Assembly (NCBI RefSeq): GCF_018918005.1
Contig: NZ_JAHLPR010000035.1
Location: forward strand, 1-64,000
Direction of reading: 5' to 3'
Source of the DNA: Paenibacillus sp. MSJ-34
GTDB lineage: Bacteria; Bacillota; Bacilli; Paenibacillales; Paenibacillaceae
DNA length: 64,000 nucleotides
The translations under genes and the position numbers were made by a program. A model generated the notes under the pieces. That model did not search any database and was not told the DNA's origin. It saw nothing but the letters and a program-made list of their open reading frames with translations. Positions 9,754 to 18,735 of the stretch are shown here, in pieces (the stretch's first letter is position 1; every line of letters starts with the position of its first letter).

Positions 9754-11508
9754 TTACTTCAACTCCGGCAACCCAAGCTCTCTTAAAAACCGATTGTGTT
9801 TTTCCTTGGCTTCATTTATATCTTTTTCAATGCAGTCTAAGTCCTCTTTTACTTTCGCAAGATTAATAATTTCTTCTTCCGGAGCTGTGCTTACATACCT
9901 TGATATATTCAGGTTGTAGCCGTTCTTTTCAATTTCTTCCATGGAGACACGGCGAGAATATTTTTTGTCATCTTCTTTTCGATATTGATATGTGTCAACT
10001 ATTCTGTCAATATGCTCTGGCAATAAGATATTTTGACGTTTCCCCTTTTCGTAGTACTCACTTGCGTTAATAAACAGCACATCATCAAATTTCTTGCACT
10101 TTTTTAGCACAAGAATACAGACCGGAATACCAGTAGAGAAAAAGAGGTTTGCGGGTAATCCTATTATCGTGTCGATATTATTGTCCTTAAGCAATTTAGT
10201 CCTTATTTTTTCTTCTGCACCACCACGGAATAAAACACCATGTGGCAGAATGATTGCCATTGTGCCACTATCGCTTAAAAAGTGGAAACCATGAAGTAGA
10301 AAAGCAAAATCTGCTGCTGATTTCGGTGCCAATCCATAGTTTTTAAAACGAAAATCTTCAGCAAGTGTATCGTTCGGCTCCCAACGGTAACTGAAAGGTG
10401 GATTTGCTACAACTGCGTCACACTCCAATTTCTTGGCTGGGTTCATTTCATTGAAAATGTCCCAATCATTCAATAATGAATCTCCGTGAAATATTTGAAA
10501 TTCAGAGTCTTTGAATCCATGAAGGAGCATGTTCATACGCGCAAGATTGTAAGTCGTGATATTCTTTTCTTGTCCATATATCTGCCCAATGCTGTTTGGC
10601 TCAAGTTGCTTTTTAACGTTAATTAGAAGAGAACCAGAGCCGCAAGCAAAGTCCAGCAGGTTATTAATATACTTTTTTTTCCCTTCACTTGGTTTTTGGC
10701 TATCAAGTATAACGATTCGAGAAAGGATGGTCGAAATCTGCTGGGGGGTATAAAACTCTCCAGCTTTTTTACCTGATCCTGCAGCAAATTGACTTATTAA
10801 GTATTCGTAGGCATTGCCCAGTAGATCACTTTCGTTAGAAAATTCATCTAGCCCCTCAGAAATTTCGGTTATAATCGAACACAGCATTGCATTGCGAGAG
10901 TTGTAATTTCTTCCAAGCTTATCAGAGTCAAGATTCACCTCTGAGAACAACCCACGAAACGTACTGTCGAAAGACTCATTTTCTATAAATTTAAAACCAG
11001 CTTGTAATGTCTTCAAGAGGTATTTGTTTTGCGTGCGAGCTAATTCGTATATATTACTCCAGAGATACTGCGGCTTGATTACGTAATGAAGCTTACGTCG
11101 CATTTGCTTTTCAAACATGGCTACTTGATCCAAGTTGTTATTATACCACATAATAAGCGGGGTCAACTTTTTACTTTCAAACAATGTGAAATGATCATCG
11201 AGCACCATCTTTTTTTCATTTTCTTCTAATTTTTGTTTGCTAAAATAATCTGCTGCCTGCTCTTTCATCACACTAATAGTCTCATCCTGCTTACTCGCAG
11301 CATAGATATTTTTAATTTCATTCTCACAATAAAGATAATCGCTACCAAGTTCTTTTTTTGCTGCCTGTTCATAGTTATCTGAAAGATAGCGCAAGAAGAG
11401 AAAAGACAACATGTAATCACGAAAGTCGTCGGCATTCATCGCTCCGCGAAGTTTATCTGCTATGGCCCACAGGGTTGCACCTAATTGTTTTTGTTGTAAA
11501 TCATGCAT
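9754..11508 (-). CDS. hsdM: Type I restriction-modification DNA methyltransferase subunit
   Basis: HsdM of 584 residues, the adenine-N6 methyltransferase subunit that with HsdS protects host sites and with HsdR forms the restriction complex. An N-terminal helical HsdM_N region (about residues 1-130; LWAIADKLRGAMNADDFRDY) precedes the N6-MTase core, with motif I DFACGSGSL near residue 284 and the catalytic NPPF in VVANPPFSY near residue 370. It is the last gene of an operon transcribed leftwards (hsdR-hsdS-ATPase-hsdM). Its ATG at 11508 overlaps the end of the ATPase gene by 8 bp; a GTG at 11520 in the same frame is the alternative start. GC is well below that of the chromosome on either side. 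Confidence 0.93.
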   Translation of the reverse strand: MHDLQQKQLGATLWAIADKLRGAMNADDFRDYMLSFLFLRYLSDNYEQAAKKELGSDYLYCENEIKNIYAASKQDETISVMKEQAADYFSKQKLEENEKKMVLDDHFTLFESKKLTPLIMWYNNNLDQVAMFEKQMRRKLHYVIKPQYLWSNIYELARTQNKYLLKTLQAGFKFIENESFDSTFRGLFSEVNLDSDKLGRNYNSRNAMLCSIITEISEGLDEFSNESDLLGNAYEYLISQFAAGSGKKAGEFYTPQQISTILSRIVILDSQKPSEGKKKYINNLLDFACGSGSLLINVKKQLEPNSIGQIYGQEKNITTYNLARMNMLLHGFKDSEFQIFHGDSLLNDWDIFNEMNPAKKLECDAVVANPPFSYRWEPNDTLAEDFRFKNYGLAPKSAADFAFLLHGFHFLSDSGTMAIILPHGVLFRGGAEEKIRTKLLKDNNIDTIIGLPANLFFSTGIPVCILVLKKCKKFDDVLFINASEYYEKGKRQNILLPEHIDRIVDTYQYRKEDDKKYSRRVSMEEIEKNGYNLNISRYVSTAPEEEIINLAKVKEDLDCIEKDINEAKEKHNRFLRELGLPELK

Positions 11509-12613
11509 CGTTACCACCACCTATGTGTAATACAAAATTATATTTATTTTGAAGCTTGTTAAATACATTTGATAAAAGTTCTGCGTTATCAGGAACTAAT
11601 TCTTTTGCCTCGTACCGGAAAACAGTTTTATGCGACAATGTATTTACTATTCGAGCTACATCATCAGTGTCATCCACTCCGATTTGTTCAAGCACATACG
11701 ATATTCGTCCAACGCCGAGAAAGGAGGAAACGTTTTCTAATACTTGTCTTAGTATTGCGAAATGATAAGCATATAACAGATTGTCGTTTATCGCATGCTG
11801 TAACATTTGCAGTAACTCAAGATGATAAAGAAAAACATCTTTTTTACAATCCAACAAAAATAATTCATTGGACGAGTTTTTTAAGGTATGCATTTGGGTA
11901 AATCTCTTATACGAAGATGCTTTTTCGCCTTTTGTCAGCCAGTCTGAAAGAATAGAAAAAAGTCCAACGTGGTGAGTTGTAATAATGATCTTCCTATTCT
12001 CATAATGATCATCAATCAAATCCATTATTGTTGATGCAGTAATAAAGATGTTATGGTCATCTAAGCTTGAAACAGGATCATCAATAAAGAAATGACTATT
12101 TTGTTCACCTGTCCAGCCTTGAACATCAAACATTGTGAGAAACAGGCACCAAATAAAAATTTGTTGCTCACCACGAGAAATTTTTATAGCTTCAGGTTGT
12201 TCTTCGCTTTCTGATTGCGGATAAAAACTAATGGAGCTAATTCCAAGCGATGTATCAGTATGATAATTAAACTTAAAATCAAACTTTGGCTTGTATGCAG
12301 TTAGCTTTTCACGAAGCTTTTCTTCATCCATTGACGAATGATATTGATTCAGGCTGGAATGCATGACATTCAGCTTTATTGGAGAACCAGTGTTTTCCGT
12401 ATCATTATCCCAAACAAACAAATCTTCACTATAAGCATTATAATAAACACCGGAATGATTACCGCCGTTCAATTCTTTGGTAATATTTTTGTATTCAACA
12501 GAAAGTCGTGTTTTGCCGGTTCCATTAAAGGCAAACACTAAAATAATGTTTTTTCTCGATTCAACAAGTTGCTTTGCCAAAGTCTGTACATTTTCATCTG
12601 AGATAATACTCAT
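11501..12613 (-). CDS. AAA/ABC-type ATPase in the hsd operon, PrrC-like anticodon-nuclease candidate
   Basis: A protein of 370 residues. The N-terminal two-thirds is an ABC/SMC-like ATPase: Walker A AFNGTGKT at residues 28-35, signature-like SRGEQQ near 145, Walker B FFIDDPVSSLDD near 178, and switch TTHH near 212. The C-terminal third has LRQVLE (Arg and Glu four apart, near 288 and 292) and RIVNTLSH (Arg-x6-His, near 320-327), resembling the catalytic residues of HEPN ribonucleases, including the PrrC and RloC anticodon nucleases. E. coli PrrC is also about this size and also sits inside an hsd locus, held inactive by the R-M complex. The start overlaps hsdS by 4 bp (ATGA) and the end overlaps hsdM, so co-expression is likely. 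Nuclease activity is inference; it could be another hsd-linked ATPase. Confidence 0.6.
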   Translation of the reverse strand: MSIISDENVQTLAKQLVESRKNIILVFAFNGTGKTRLSVEYKNITKELNGGNHSGVYYNAYSEDLFVWDNDTENTGSPIKLNVMHSSLNQYHSSMDEEKLREKLTAYKPKFDFKFNYHTDTSLGISSISFYPQSESEEQPEAIKISRGEQQIFIWCLFLTMFDVQGWTGEQNSHFFIDDPVSSLDDHNIFITASTIMDLIDDHYENRKIIITTHHVGLFSILSDWLTKGEKASSYKRFTQMHTLKNSSNELFLLDCKKDVFLYHLELLQMLQHAINDNLLYAYHFAILRQVLENVSSFLGVGRISYVLEQIGVDDTDDVARIVNTLSHKTVFRYEAKELVPDNAELLSNVFNKLQNKYNFVLHIGGGNDA

Positions 12614-13878
12614 TCTCCCACCTCCTTAATGGAAGGGAACAGTCCTTGCATTAATCCTTTTTTATGAGTGTTCAAAGCTTCAATTTTCTTTGCCTGTGCG
12701 GTAATAAGTTCATCTAAGGTAGAGAGGCAGTCAGCAATTTTTTGTTGTTCTTTTTGTTCTTTCGGAATAAAAAAAACATATTTTTCCAATTGGGTTCCAT
12801 TAATTGAATTTATAGTCGCACCCAAATCAGCCTTTACTTGCCTTTCATAGGCTGTTGTTTGAAGAAGTTGAAAGACAAATTGTGGGTTTTGTGCTCTTAA
12901 GACTGTCATAAACGCACCATGTGTACACAAAGGCATATCCTTTGGTATAATCGCATTTTTTCCTATCAAAGTTTTTGAACCATTACGTACGCAAATTAAT
13001 ATATCGCCTTCTAAAGACAGATTTGCACCACTAATATCTGTCCTTACATAAACATTGTCATCCAATATAATTACACTATTTTTAATATTCGAAGATCTCA
13101 ATACTAGCAACCCTGTTTCTCTTACATCATCTGGACTATAAGTTAACCCTGAGACAAGTTTACCCAATTGACCAAGAGTCTTCTTAGTCCATTCTCCACT
13201 ATCTTTAAACTCTGGGAATCTCCACTCGGGTAGAGTTTTTCCCTCAGAAGGGAACAGCTTCTGCATTAACCCCTTTTTGTGTGCCCTAAGAGCTGACAGC
13301 TTTTTATCCTCGGCGGTGATGAGGTCGTCAAGGGAAGATAGGCAGTCGGCAATTTTTTGTTGTTCTTCGTCAGAAGGATAAGGAAGCGGCATCTTCATAA
13401 AGTTTTCTGTTGATATACTGATTCTATCGTGCCTCGCTCCAGTATTTGAAACGGTTTTTAAATAACTATTCCAAAGATTGGTTTTAAAATATTGCTCGTA
13501 AAATTCATTTCGAGGGTTATTGAATCGAAATACTGTATACAACGGAGACATTATACCTTTTCCTAATTTATTTTTGGAAATAGGGCCTACCGGTGCAGAA
13601 GTTGAAATGCGAGGGTTATAAACATAATCCCCCTCATCAACTATAAAATAGTTGTCGATATTGCTTTGTGTTACAATTTCTCTTTCAAAATACTCACTTT
13701 GATCTACAACGCCATCAGTGGCGGAATTTGTTAGAATTCGAGTTAAAGAACGATCTTTATTTTTATTTGTTATTTTGATAGCAAGTGAATTGAGAGTAGA
13801 TACTTTCCATTCCCCACTTGAGTTAAACTCCGGAAACCTCAATTTTGGCACTAAAACCGTCTTTTCTTTCTTACTCAT
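12610..13878 (-). CDS. hsdS: Type I restriction enzyme specificity subunit
   Basis: HsdS of 422 residues, which sets the bipartite DNA target of the methylase and nuclease complex. It has two target recognition domains (about residues 10-165 and 215-370), each followed by a conserved helical spacer. The spacers are near-repeats of each other: EQQKIADCLSSLDDLITAED with HKKGLMQKLFPS, and EQQKIADCLSTLDELITAQA with HKKGLMQGLFPS. The repeat is visible at DNA level too (around 12,720-12,760 and 13,335-13,375), which would allow domain exchange with other hsdS genes. It overlaps hsdR by 8 bp upstream and the ATPase gene by 4 bp downstream, so it is translationally coupled. Target sequence cannot be read from the protein. 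Confidence 0.92.
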   Translation of the reverse strand: MSKKEKTVLVPKLRFPEFNSSGEWKVSTLNSLAIKITNKNKDRSLTRILTNSATDGVVDQSEYFEREIVTQSNIDNYFIVDEGDYVYNPRISTSAPVGPISKNKLGKGIMSPLYTVFRFNNPRNEFYEQYFKTNLWNSYLKTVSNTGARHDRISISTENFMKMPLPYPSDEEQQKIADCLSSLDDLITAEDKKLSALRAHKKGLMQKLFPSEGKTLPEWRFPEFKDSGEWTKKTLGQLGKLVSGLTYSPDDVRETGLLVLRSSNIKNSVIILDDNVYVRTDISGANLSLEGDILICVRNGSKTLIGKNAIIPKDMPLCTHGAFMTVLRAQNPQFVFQLLQTTAYERQVKADLGATINSINGTQLEKYVFFIPKEQKEQQKIADCLSTLDELITAQAKKIEALNTHKKGLMQGLFPSIKEVGE

Positions 13879-16800
13879 ATGCCTTTAACCCCACAATCTC
13901 ACGTCCATCTGCCAACTTTTTCAGTAGCGGAATTAAATCTTCCATCAGTTCCAATTCTTTCTTTGTTCTGTCTCTCCAGCCAAGGCCAAGAGGCTCTAAA
14001 AGGTCGCTTAACTTCTCACCATCAAAAATCATACGCTCCATAATTTTATCAACAAATTCTTGCAATGAGGCTGACTCTATGTCATGTTTATTTGCAACTG
14101 CATCCAATTCTTTAGCCGATTTTTCTGCCTTGAATTTTTGATAGCCTGCCCTTATGGATTTTTCATCCAATCCCTTTCCAGCTTCCAAAGTGTTGATATA
14201 TTCTCCTATATCTTCTCGTTCATCCATCAAATTGGAGGTTGATGATATAAGGTCAATCAACTCTTTCTTGGTCATTTTTTCTTTTTTGGGAACATCAGGC
14301 TGTGTGAATTTTGAAATCAGCGACATGATATAATCATAGTCAATAATGGCAGAGGAGAACAAAACAAACTCAAAGTCGACTTGTTCGATTTCCGGCGCTT
14401 TATTCGCAATATCCTTGCCCTGCTGCGCCTTTAACCTTTGAGCCGTTTCAATATATGCTCCACGGAATGCACGCAAGGTGTCCTCAGGCAGCAACTTCTC
14501 AATAATTGCTGTCTGATCTTCTTTTATATCTGTATATTGGTCTAGCTGCGTTTTAAGGCGCTGTATCTCTTTGAATTTATCAATAAACTCCGCGCGTGCT
14601 ATATCACCCTTCAGGTTGCTTACTTCTTCCGGTTTACACTCCAACCCATGTGATATCATGAATTTTTCCAGCTCGGCAACAGCATTATCCAACTTTTTAA
14701 CCACGGCAGGAGCCGGATCAACAAGCCAAATTTCTTTTACCTTCTCGCTGCTTTCCGTGCCGGAAAAGAGTTTGATCGCATCATCGACCTCATTTTCGAG
14801 CCCTCTAAAGTCAATAATGTTACCATATGGCTTTGTGGGATTTAGAACACGATTTGTTCTTGAGAAAGCCTGAATTAAGCCGTGCTGCTTCAAGTTTTTA
14901 TCAACATACAGAGTATTTAAATACTTAGAATCAAAGCCAGTTAACAGCATGTCCACAACAATAGTGATATCAATTTTGTTTTTGTGCGGATAATCTGCAT
15001 TCGGATATTGTTGGTCTTTAATACGTTTTTGCACGTCCTGATAATACAAATCAAATTCGCTTATGCTGTGGTTCGTGCCAAATTGGGCGTTGTAATCATC
15101 AATAATAGCTTTAAGAGCTGCTTTTTTCTTATCGGGCTCCTGCTCATTGTCGGCTTTTTCTTGTACAAGGTCTTCTTGAAGCTGTTTCACATCTTTATTG
15201 CCCTCAGCTGGTGGAGAAAAGACGCAAGCAATATTTAGTGGATAAAATTTCTCATCTCCACTATTTTTTAGTTCCTCTTGCAGTGTTTTAAACAGTTCAA
15301 AGTACTCGATTGCGTCATTAATCGAAGATGTTGCAAAGAGTGCATTATACCGTCTGTTATATGTTGCTGCATCATGCTTTGATAAGATTGCTTCGACAAC
15401 TGCTTGCTTATATTCCTTAGAGGAAACTTTTGCAGCCTTCTTATCATCTTCTGGTTTGAAATAATCGATATGAAAACGCAATACATTACCATCGTCAATT
15501 GCATTTGTTATGGTGTAGGCATGAAGTTCCTGCTGAAAAACATCTTTTGTTGTTCTGTAAGAGCCCACGGTGCCATCAATTTTCTTATATGTGGAGTTTT
15601 CTTCAAAAATTGGTGTTCCGGTAAAGCCGAAAAGCTGTGCTTTTGGAAAAAAAGTCTTTATTGCATCGTGATTTTCTCCAAACTGGGAACGGTGGCATTC
15701 ATCAAAAATAATCGCCATTCGCTTATCCCTGAGTTTCTCTAATCTTTCTTTAAAGGTGAGTTCACCTTTTTTCTTTTTCTCTTGGTTACGTCTGCTGTCC
15801 TCATCAAGGGCTAATCCAAGCTTTTGGATGGTGGTAACAATCACCTTGTCTTTATAGTCGTCAGAAGTAAGGCGCCTAACCAAACTTTCGGTATTTGTGT
15901 TTTCCTCAACGCAGCCCTCTTGAAACTTATTAAATTCTAAGCGCGTTTGTCTATCAAGATCTTTTCTGTCCACAACAAATAAACATTTTTCAATTTCAGG
16001 ATTGTCTTTCAAAAGTGTAGATGCTTTAAAAGAAGTGAGCGTTTTTCCACTCCCAGTAGTATGCCAAATGTAGCCGTTGCCACGATTTTGTTCAATGCAA
16101 TCCATAATCGCCTTAACAGCATAAATCTGATAAGGACGCATAATCATCAGTTTTTGTTCACTTACAACAAGAACCATATATCGGTTAATTAATTGCCCAA
16201 GGGTGCATTTGGGTAAAAATCTATCCGCAAAGTCATATAGGTTCGTTATCTTTTTATTTTTCTCATCTGCAAACTCATAAATTGGCAAAAATCTTTCATC
16301 TGCATCAAAGCAAAAGTGTTCATTATGGTTATTGGCAAAATAGTATGTTTTGGTTTCATTGCTTACGATAAATAACTGCATAAAACAAAGAAGCGAATTG
16401 GTGTACCCATTGCCTTGATCATTTTTATAATCTACAATCTGCTCCATTGCTTTTTTGGGTGTAATTTGTAGAGACTTTAATTCAATTTGAACAACAGGAA
16501 TACCGTTAATGAGAATAATAACATCATAACGGTGGTTACTGTTGTCTGTATTGATACGCAACTGATTTATCACTTCAAATTCATTTTTGCACCAATCTTT
16601 GATGTTTACTAGAGTGTATTGTAGAGGTATGCCATCATCGCGTTTGAAAGTATTAATTTCTCGTAACGTTTTAGCGGCCACAAATACATCTGCAGTGATA
16701 ATGCTGTCCTTGAGACGTGCAAATTCAGAATCGCTTAACTTAACACGATTCAATCTCTCAAAATGTTCTCTGAAATTAGCCTCAAGAGACACTTTATCTC

Positions 16801-16879
16801 GAATGTCTTCTCGATATGTGTACTTTAAATCTTGTAGTTTTTGAATGAAGTCTACTTCAATTTGCTTTTCAGATTTCAT
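13871..16879 (-). CDS. hsdR: Type I restriction enzyme endonuclease/translocase subunit
   Basis: HsdR of 1002 residues, the motor and nuclease of the restriction complex. The N-terminal HSDR_N nuclease domain shows RYDVIILINGIPVVQIELKS, the PD-ExK core. The SF2 translocase follows, with Walker A HTTGSGKT, the DECH box IIFDECHRSQFG, FGFTGTPI and the motif VI region IQAFSRTNR. The C-terminal helical region contacts HsdM/HsdS. The ATG at 16879 follows GAGGAGA by 6 nt; an upstream ATG in frame at 16927 has no comparable site. It is the first gene of the leftward hsd operon. GC is low relative to the host, consistent with cargo acquired by the element. Confidence 0.93.
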   Translation of the reverse strand: MKSEKQIEVDFIQKLQDLKYTYREDIRDKVSLEANFREHFERLNRVKLSDSEFARLKDSIITADVFVAAKTLREINTFKRDDGIPLQYTLVNIKDWCKNEFEVINQLRINTDNSNHRYDVIILINGIPVVQIELKSLQITPKKAMEQIVDYKNDQGNGYTNSLLCFMQLFIVSNETKTYYFANNHNEHFCFDADERFLPIYEFADEKNKKITNLYDFADRFLPKCTLGQLINRYMVLVVSEQKLMIMRPYQIYAVKAIMDCIEQNRGNGYIWHTTGSGKTLTSFKASTLLKDNPEIEKCLFVVDRKDLDRQTRLEFNKFQEGCVEENTNTESLVRRLTSDDYKDKVIVTTIQKLGLALDEDSRRNQEKKKKGELTFKERLEKLRDKRMAIIFDECHRSQFGENHDAIKTFFPKAQLFGFTGTPIFEENSTYKKIDGTVGSYRTTKDVFQQELHAYTITNAIDDGNVLRFHIDYFKPEDDKKAAKVSSKEYKQAVVEAILSKHDAATYNRRYNALFATSSINDAIEYFELFKTLQEELKNSGDEKFYPLNIACVFSPPAEGNKDVKQLQEDLVQEKADNEQEPDKKKAALKAIIDDYNAQFGTNHSISEFDLYYQDVQKRIKDQQYPNADYPHKNKIDITIVVDMLLTGFDSKYLNTLYVDKNLKQHGLIQAFSRTNRVLNPTKPYGNIIDFRGLENEVDDAIKLFSGTESSEKVKEIWLVDPAPAVVKKLDNAVAELEKFMISHGLECKPEEVSNLKGDIARAEFIDKFKEIQRLKTQLDQYTDIKEDQTAIIEKLLPEDTLRAFRGAYIETAQRLKAQQGKDIANKAPEIEQVDFEFVLFSSAIIDYDYIMSLISKFTQPDVPKKEKMTKKELIDLISSTSNLMDEREDIGEYINTLEAGKGLDEKSIRAGYQKFKAEKSAKELDAVANKHDIESASLQEFVDKIMERMIFDGEKLSDLLEPLGLGWRDRTKKELELMEDLIPLLKKLADGREIVGLKAYE

Positions 16880-17315
16880 ATTTAATCTCCTCATATTTCT
16901 CAAGGACTGCATGTCTATTTTGTTCAAAAATCAACTCAATCTGTGTTAAGAACATATTTTTCAAAGCTCAATTAAAGCATGAAGAACAATCCGATTTGGT
17001 TTTGTAAGGTTATTCTCCCATCAATTCACCGGTATAGATACAACATGAAGTTCGCGAGCAAATATCTCTTGAGAAAAACCTAAATCCAAACGCGCAGTCT
17101 TAATTATTCCGTGAAGGACCATTTATAAATAACTATAGTACATTGTATCATATCCTATAAATTACAGTAAGAGCACGTTTTAAGCTGGTAAACCAAAGGG
17201 GGGCCGTATTCATTTTGCTTTTCACGAATTGTTCTTATTGCACTGTGGTTGGTGATATTTGAAACCGATTTAAGCACTGGGAACTGAATGGATGCGGCGC
17301 GGCTAATGAGGGGTC
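16880..17315. other. Intergenic region upstream of hsdR
   Basis: AT-rich leader and promoter region of the hsd operon between hsdR and the structured element at 17316. Short open readings such as 17155-17376 lack ribosome binding sites and recognisable content. No gene is supported here. Confidence 0.5.
17142..17150 (-). promoter_or_regulatory. Extended -10 promoter candidate for the hsd operon
   Basis: Read leftwards, these bases give TGATACAAT, an extended -10 identical to the one proposed upstream of the Rhs gene. It would leave a leader of about 250 nt before hsdR. Confidence 0.35.
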
Positions 17316-17397
17316 TTAGGGGCAAAGCCCCTAACAAGAGAATATGGCTATCCATATTCAGTGCTTGCTGCAACACGAGACAATTGTCTCGTGTTGC
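17316..17397 (+). other. Structured element copy A (three hairpins plus conserved 16-nt box)
   Basis: In order: hairpin TTAGGGGC-AAA-GCCCCTAA (17316-17334), hairpin GAATATGG-CTAT-CCATATTC (17340-17359), the box CAGTGCTTGCTGCAAC (17359-17374), and a perfect 28-bp palindrome (17370-17397). The first two hairpins and the box recur in opposite orientation at 19503-19559, with a compensatory base-pair change. It could be an oriT-like site or a structured RNA of the element backbone. Confidence 0.6.
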
Positions 17398-17452
17398 CCA
17401 TCAAGGTCATTCACAGTTCAAAGTAAATTTCTCGCTCCTGTCACAAAATAAA

Positions 17453-17482
17453 AAGCCTGGTACCAATTTAGGACACAGGCTT
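17453..17482 (-). terminator. Terminator of the Fic gene
   Basis: AAGCCTG (17453-17459) pairs with CAGGCTT (17476-17482). Read leftwards the stem is followed by TTTATTTTG. It lies 17 bases past the Fic stop. Confidence 0.6.
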
Positions 17483-17498
17483 GCATACCGTATTCACT

Positions 17499-18200
17499 TT
17501 ATCGTGATTGTTCCGATTCACGGCGTTTTTCCGGCTCGAAGTCAATGCCGCTGATCGCATGTTCATACAAAAACAGCTTGATCTCGCTCATATCGTTCGA
17601 GGTATAGTAGGCAGATAATAATTCGTTAAATCGTTCCATATTTTTCTCTGTAATGGTCAGCATGCCATGTCCGCTCTCGACAAGAAGTTTGTTTGCAAGT
17701 AGAAGGGAGGTACGCTTGTTTCCATCCCAAAACATTTGCCGCCGCGCTCCCCATAGAAAAGCCGTAATGGCTTTCTCCGTTGTGGTTATGTCCGCGGCCA
17801 GCAAGTCCGCCAATTCCTGTTCGATCTCGCTCTGTACCGGGAGCGGCGGTACATAATCCGTGCCTGAAATTCCGACACGCCCGGTTCTAAAAACACCCCA
17901 TTCCAGCGCTTCATTCCTCGCGACGTATTCATTGAGCTTGCAAATAAGGGAAAGCGTAATCGGCTCATCAATCGCGTTCAGCAAATAACGCCAGGCATCC
18001 CTCATATTAAGGACGGCTTGTATGTCGTCCAGCGCGACACCGGGAACATTGACGCCGTTCAGTATCGTTTGGGTTTGCGGAAAGGTAATATTCCGATTCT
18101 CCATCTTCATTCCGCAGTATATATTTTCGTCCCATTTTTTCTTGGCTAGAAACAAACTCTGTTGTTTGGTTAGCACATATTTATCCGAAAATGGTTTCAT
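17499..18200 (-). CDS. Fic family protein with Gln in place of the motif His
   Basis: A protein of 233 residues with a Fic fold. Fic enzymes usually transfer AMP or another nucleotide-derived group to protein hydroxyls and often act as toxins or regulators. The core motif reads RRQMFWDGNKRTS: the phosphate-binding D/E-G-N-K-R part is intact, but the catalytic His of HxFx(D/E)GN(G/K)R is Gln. A helix stretch ITFPQTQTILNGVNVPGVAL precedes it. The ATG at 18200 follows GGAGGG by 7 nt; the longer frame back to 18449 crosses the promoter of the divergent RHH gene and is rejected. No separate antitoxin is recognisable beside it. Activity is uncertain because of the missing His. Confidence 0.8.
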   Translation of the reverse strand: MKPFSDKYVLTKQQSLFLAKKKWDENIYCGMKMENRNITFPQTQTILNGVNVPGVALDDIQAVLNMRDAWRYLLNAIDEPITLSLICKLNEYVARNEALEWGVFRTGRVGISGTDYVPPLPVQSEIEQELADLLAADITTTEKAITAFLWGARRQMFWDGNKRTSLLLANKLLVESGHGMLTITEKNMERFNELLSAYYTSNDMSEIKLFLYEHAISGIDFEPEKRRESEQSR

Positions 18201-18360
18201 TTCGTATCCCTCCTGCCTGTTGTCATTATATCCGGTTTTGAAAGCAAAATCACCTTTTACCTGCACATAAAATGTTAGGAGGGAAACGCACATTCCCGTA
18301 TCTCTTGTGTTGTTAGTCTTCAACCTGCCGAGAAAAAGAAAGAGCTTATTTACATTGGGT

Positions 18361-18405
18361 TTGACTTTTTGTCCAGACAATAATATATTATTGTCAGGAC
18401 AAAAA
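18361..18405 (+). promoter_or_regulatory. Promoter buried in a 40-bp palindrome upstream of the RHH gene
   Basis: TTGACT (18361-18366) and TATATT (18384-18389) are 17 bp apart, a good vegetative promoter. Bases 18366-18405 form an inverted repeat with 19 of 20 arm positions paired (outer arms TTTTTGTCC and GGACAAAAA, inner part symmetric about TATA). The RHH start at 18419 is 14 bp further on. This is the expected layout of an autoregulated repressor. Confidence 0.7.
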
Positions 18406-18418
18406 GCGAGGTGAAGCG

Positions 18419-18598
18419 ATGTCCTCCAAAAAGATGGGGCGTCCTCCATCAGACAAACCCAAAAGCAAAACGATTGAGATACGTGTCGATCAGGAAATTA
18501 TGAACAAGCTCGACGCTTCCGCCGAGAAGCTGAATACGACACGTTCAGACGTCGTTCGCAAAGGGATTGAGAAGGTGTATGACGAGCTCCAGAAATAA
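18419..18598 (+). CDS. Small ribbon-helix-helix (CopG-like) DNA-binding protein
   Basis: A protein of 59 residues: a basic start MSSKKMGRPPSDKPKSK followed by an RHH fold (TIEIRVDQEIMNKLDASAEK as strand and first helix, then TTRSDVVRKGIEKVYDEL as second helix). RHH dimers bind short inverted repeats; the 40-bp palindrome covering its own promoter is the obvious target. The gene sits 219 bp from the divergent Fic start and upstream of the DUF6809/DUF6061-like pair. It probably controls element backbone genes. Ribosome binding site GAGGTGAAG precedes the ATG. Confidence 0.75.
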   Translation: MSSKKMGRPPSDKPKSKTIEIRVDQEIMNKLDASAEKLNTTRSDVVRKGIEKVYDELQK

Positions 18599-18735
18599 AG
18601 AAGGAAGCGGCGCGTCCGACGAAGAACACAGCCACTTCCTATCCCGCAATCGCTACGTGAGCAGACTGCATAAATATCCTACCATGTGCAGGAATCTCAT
18701 TCAAGCGATGCGATGACATTTGTGGGAGGATGAAT

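Noticed and set aside
17155-17554. Short open frames between hsdR and Fic genes
   Set aside because: No ribosome binding site, and they run through hairpins of the structured element.
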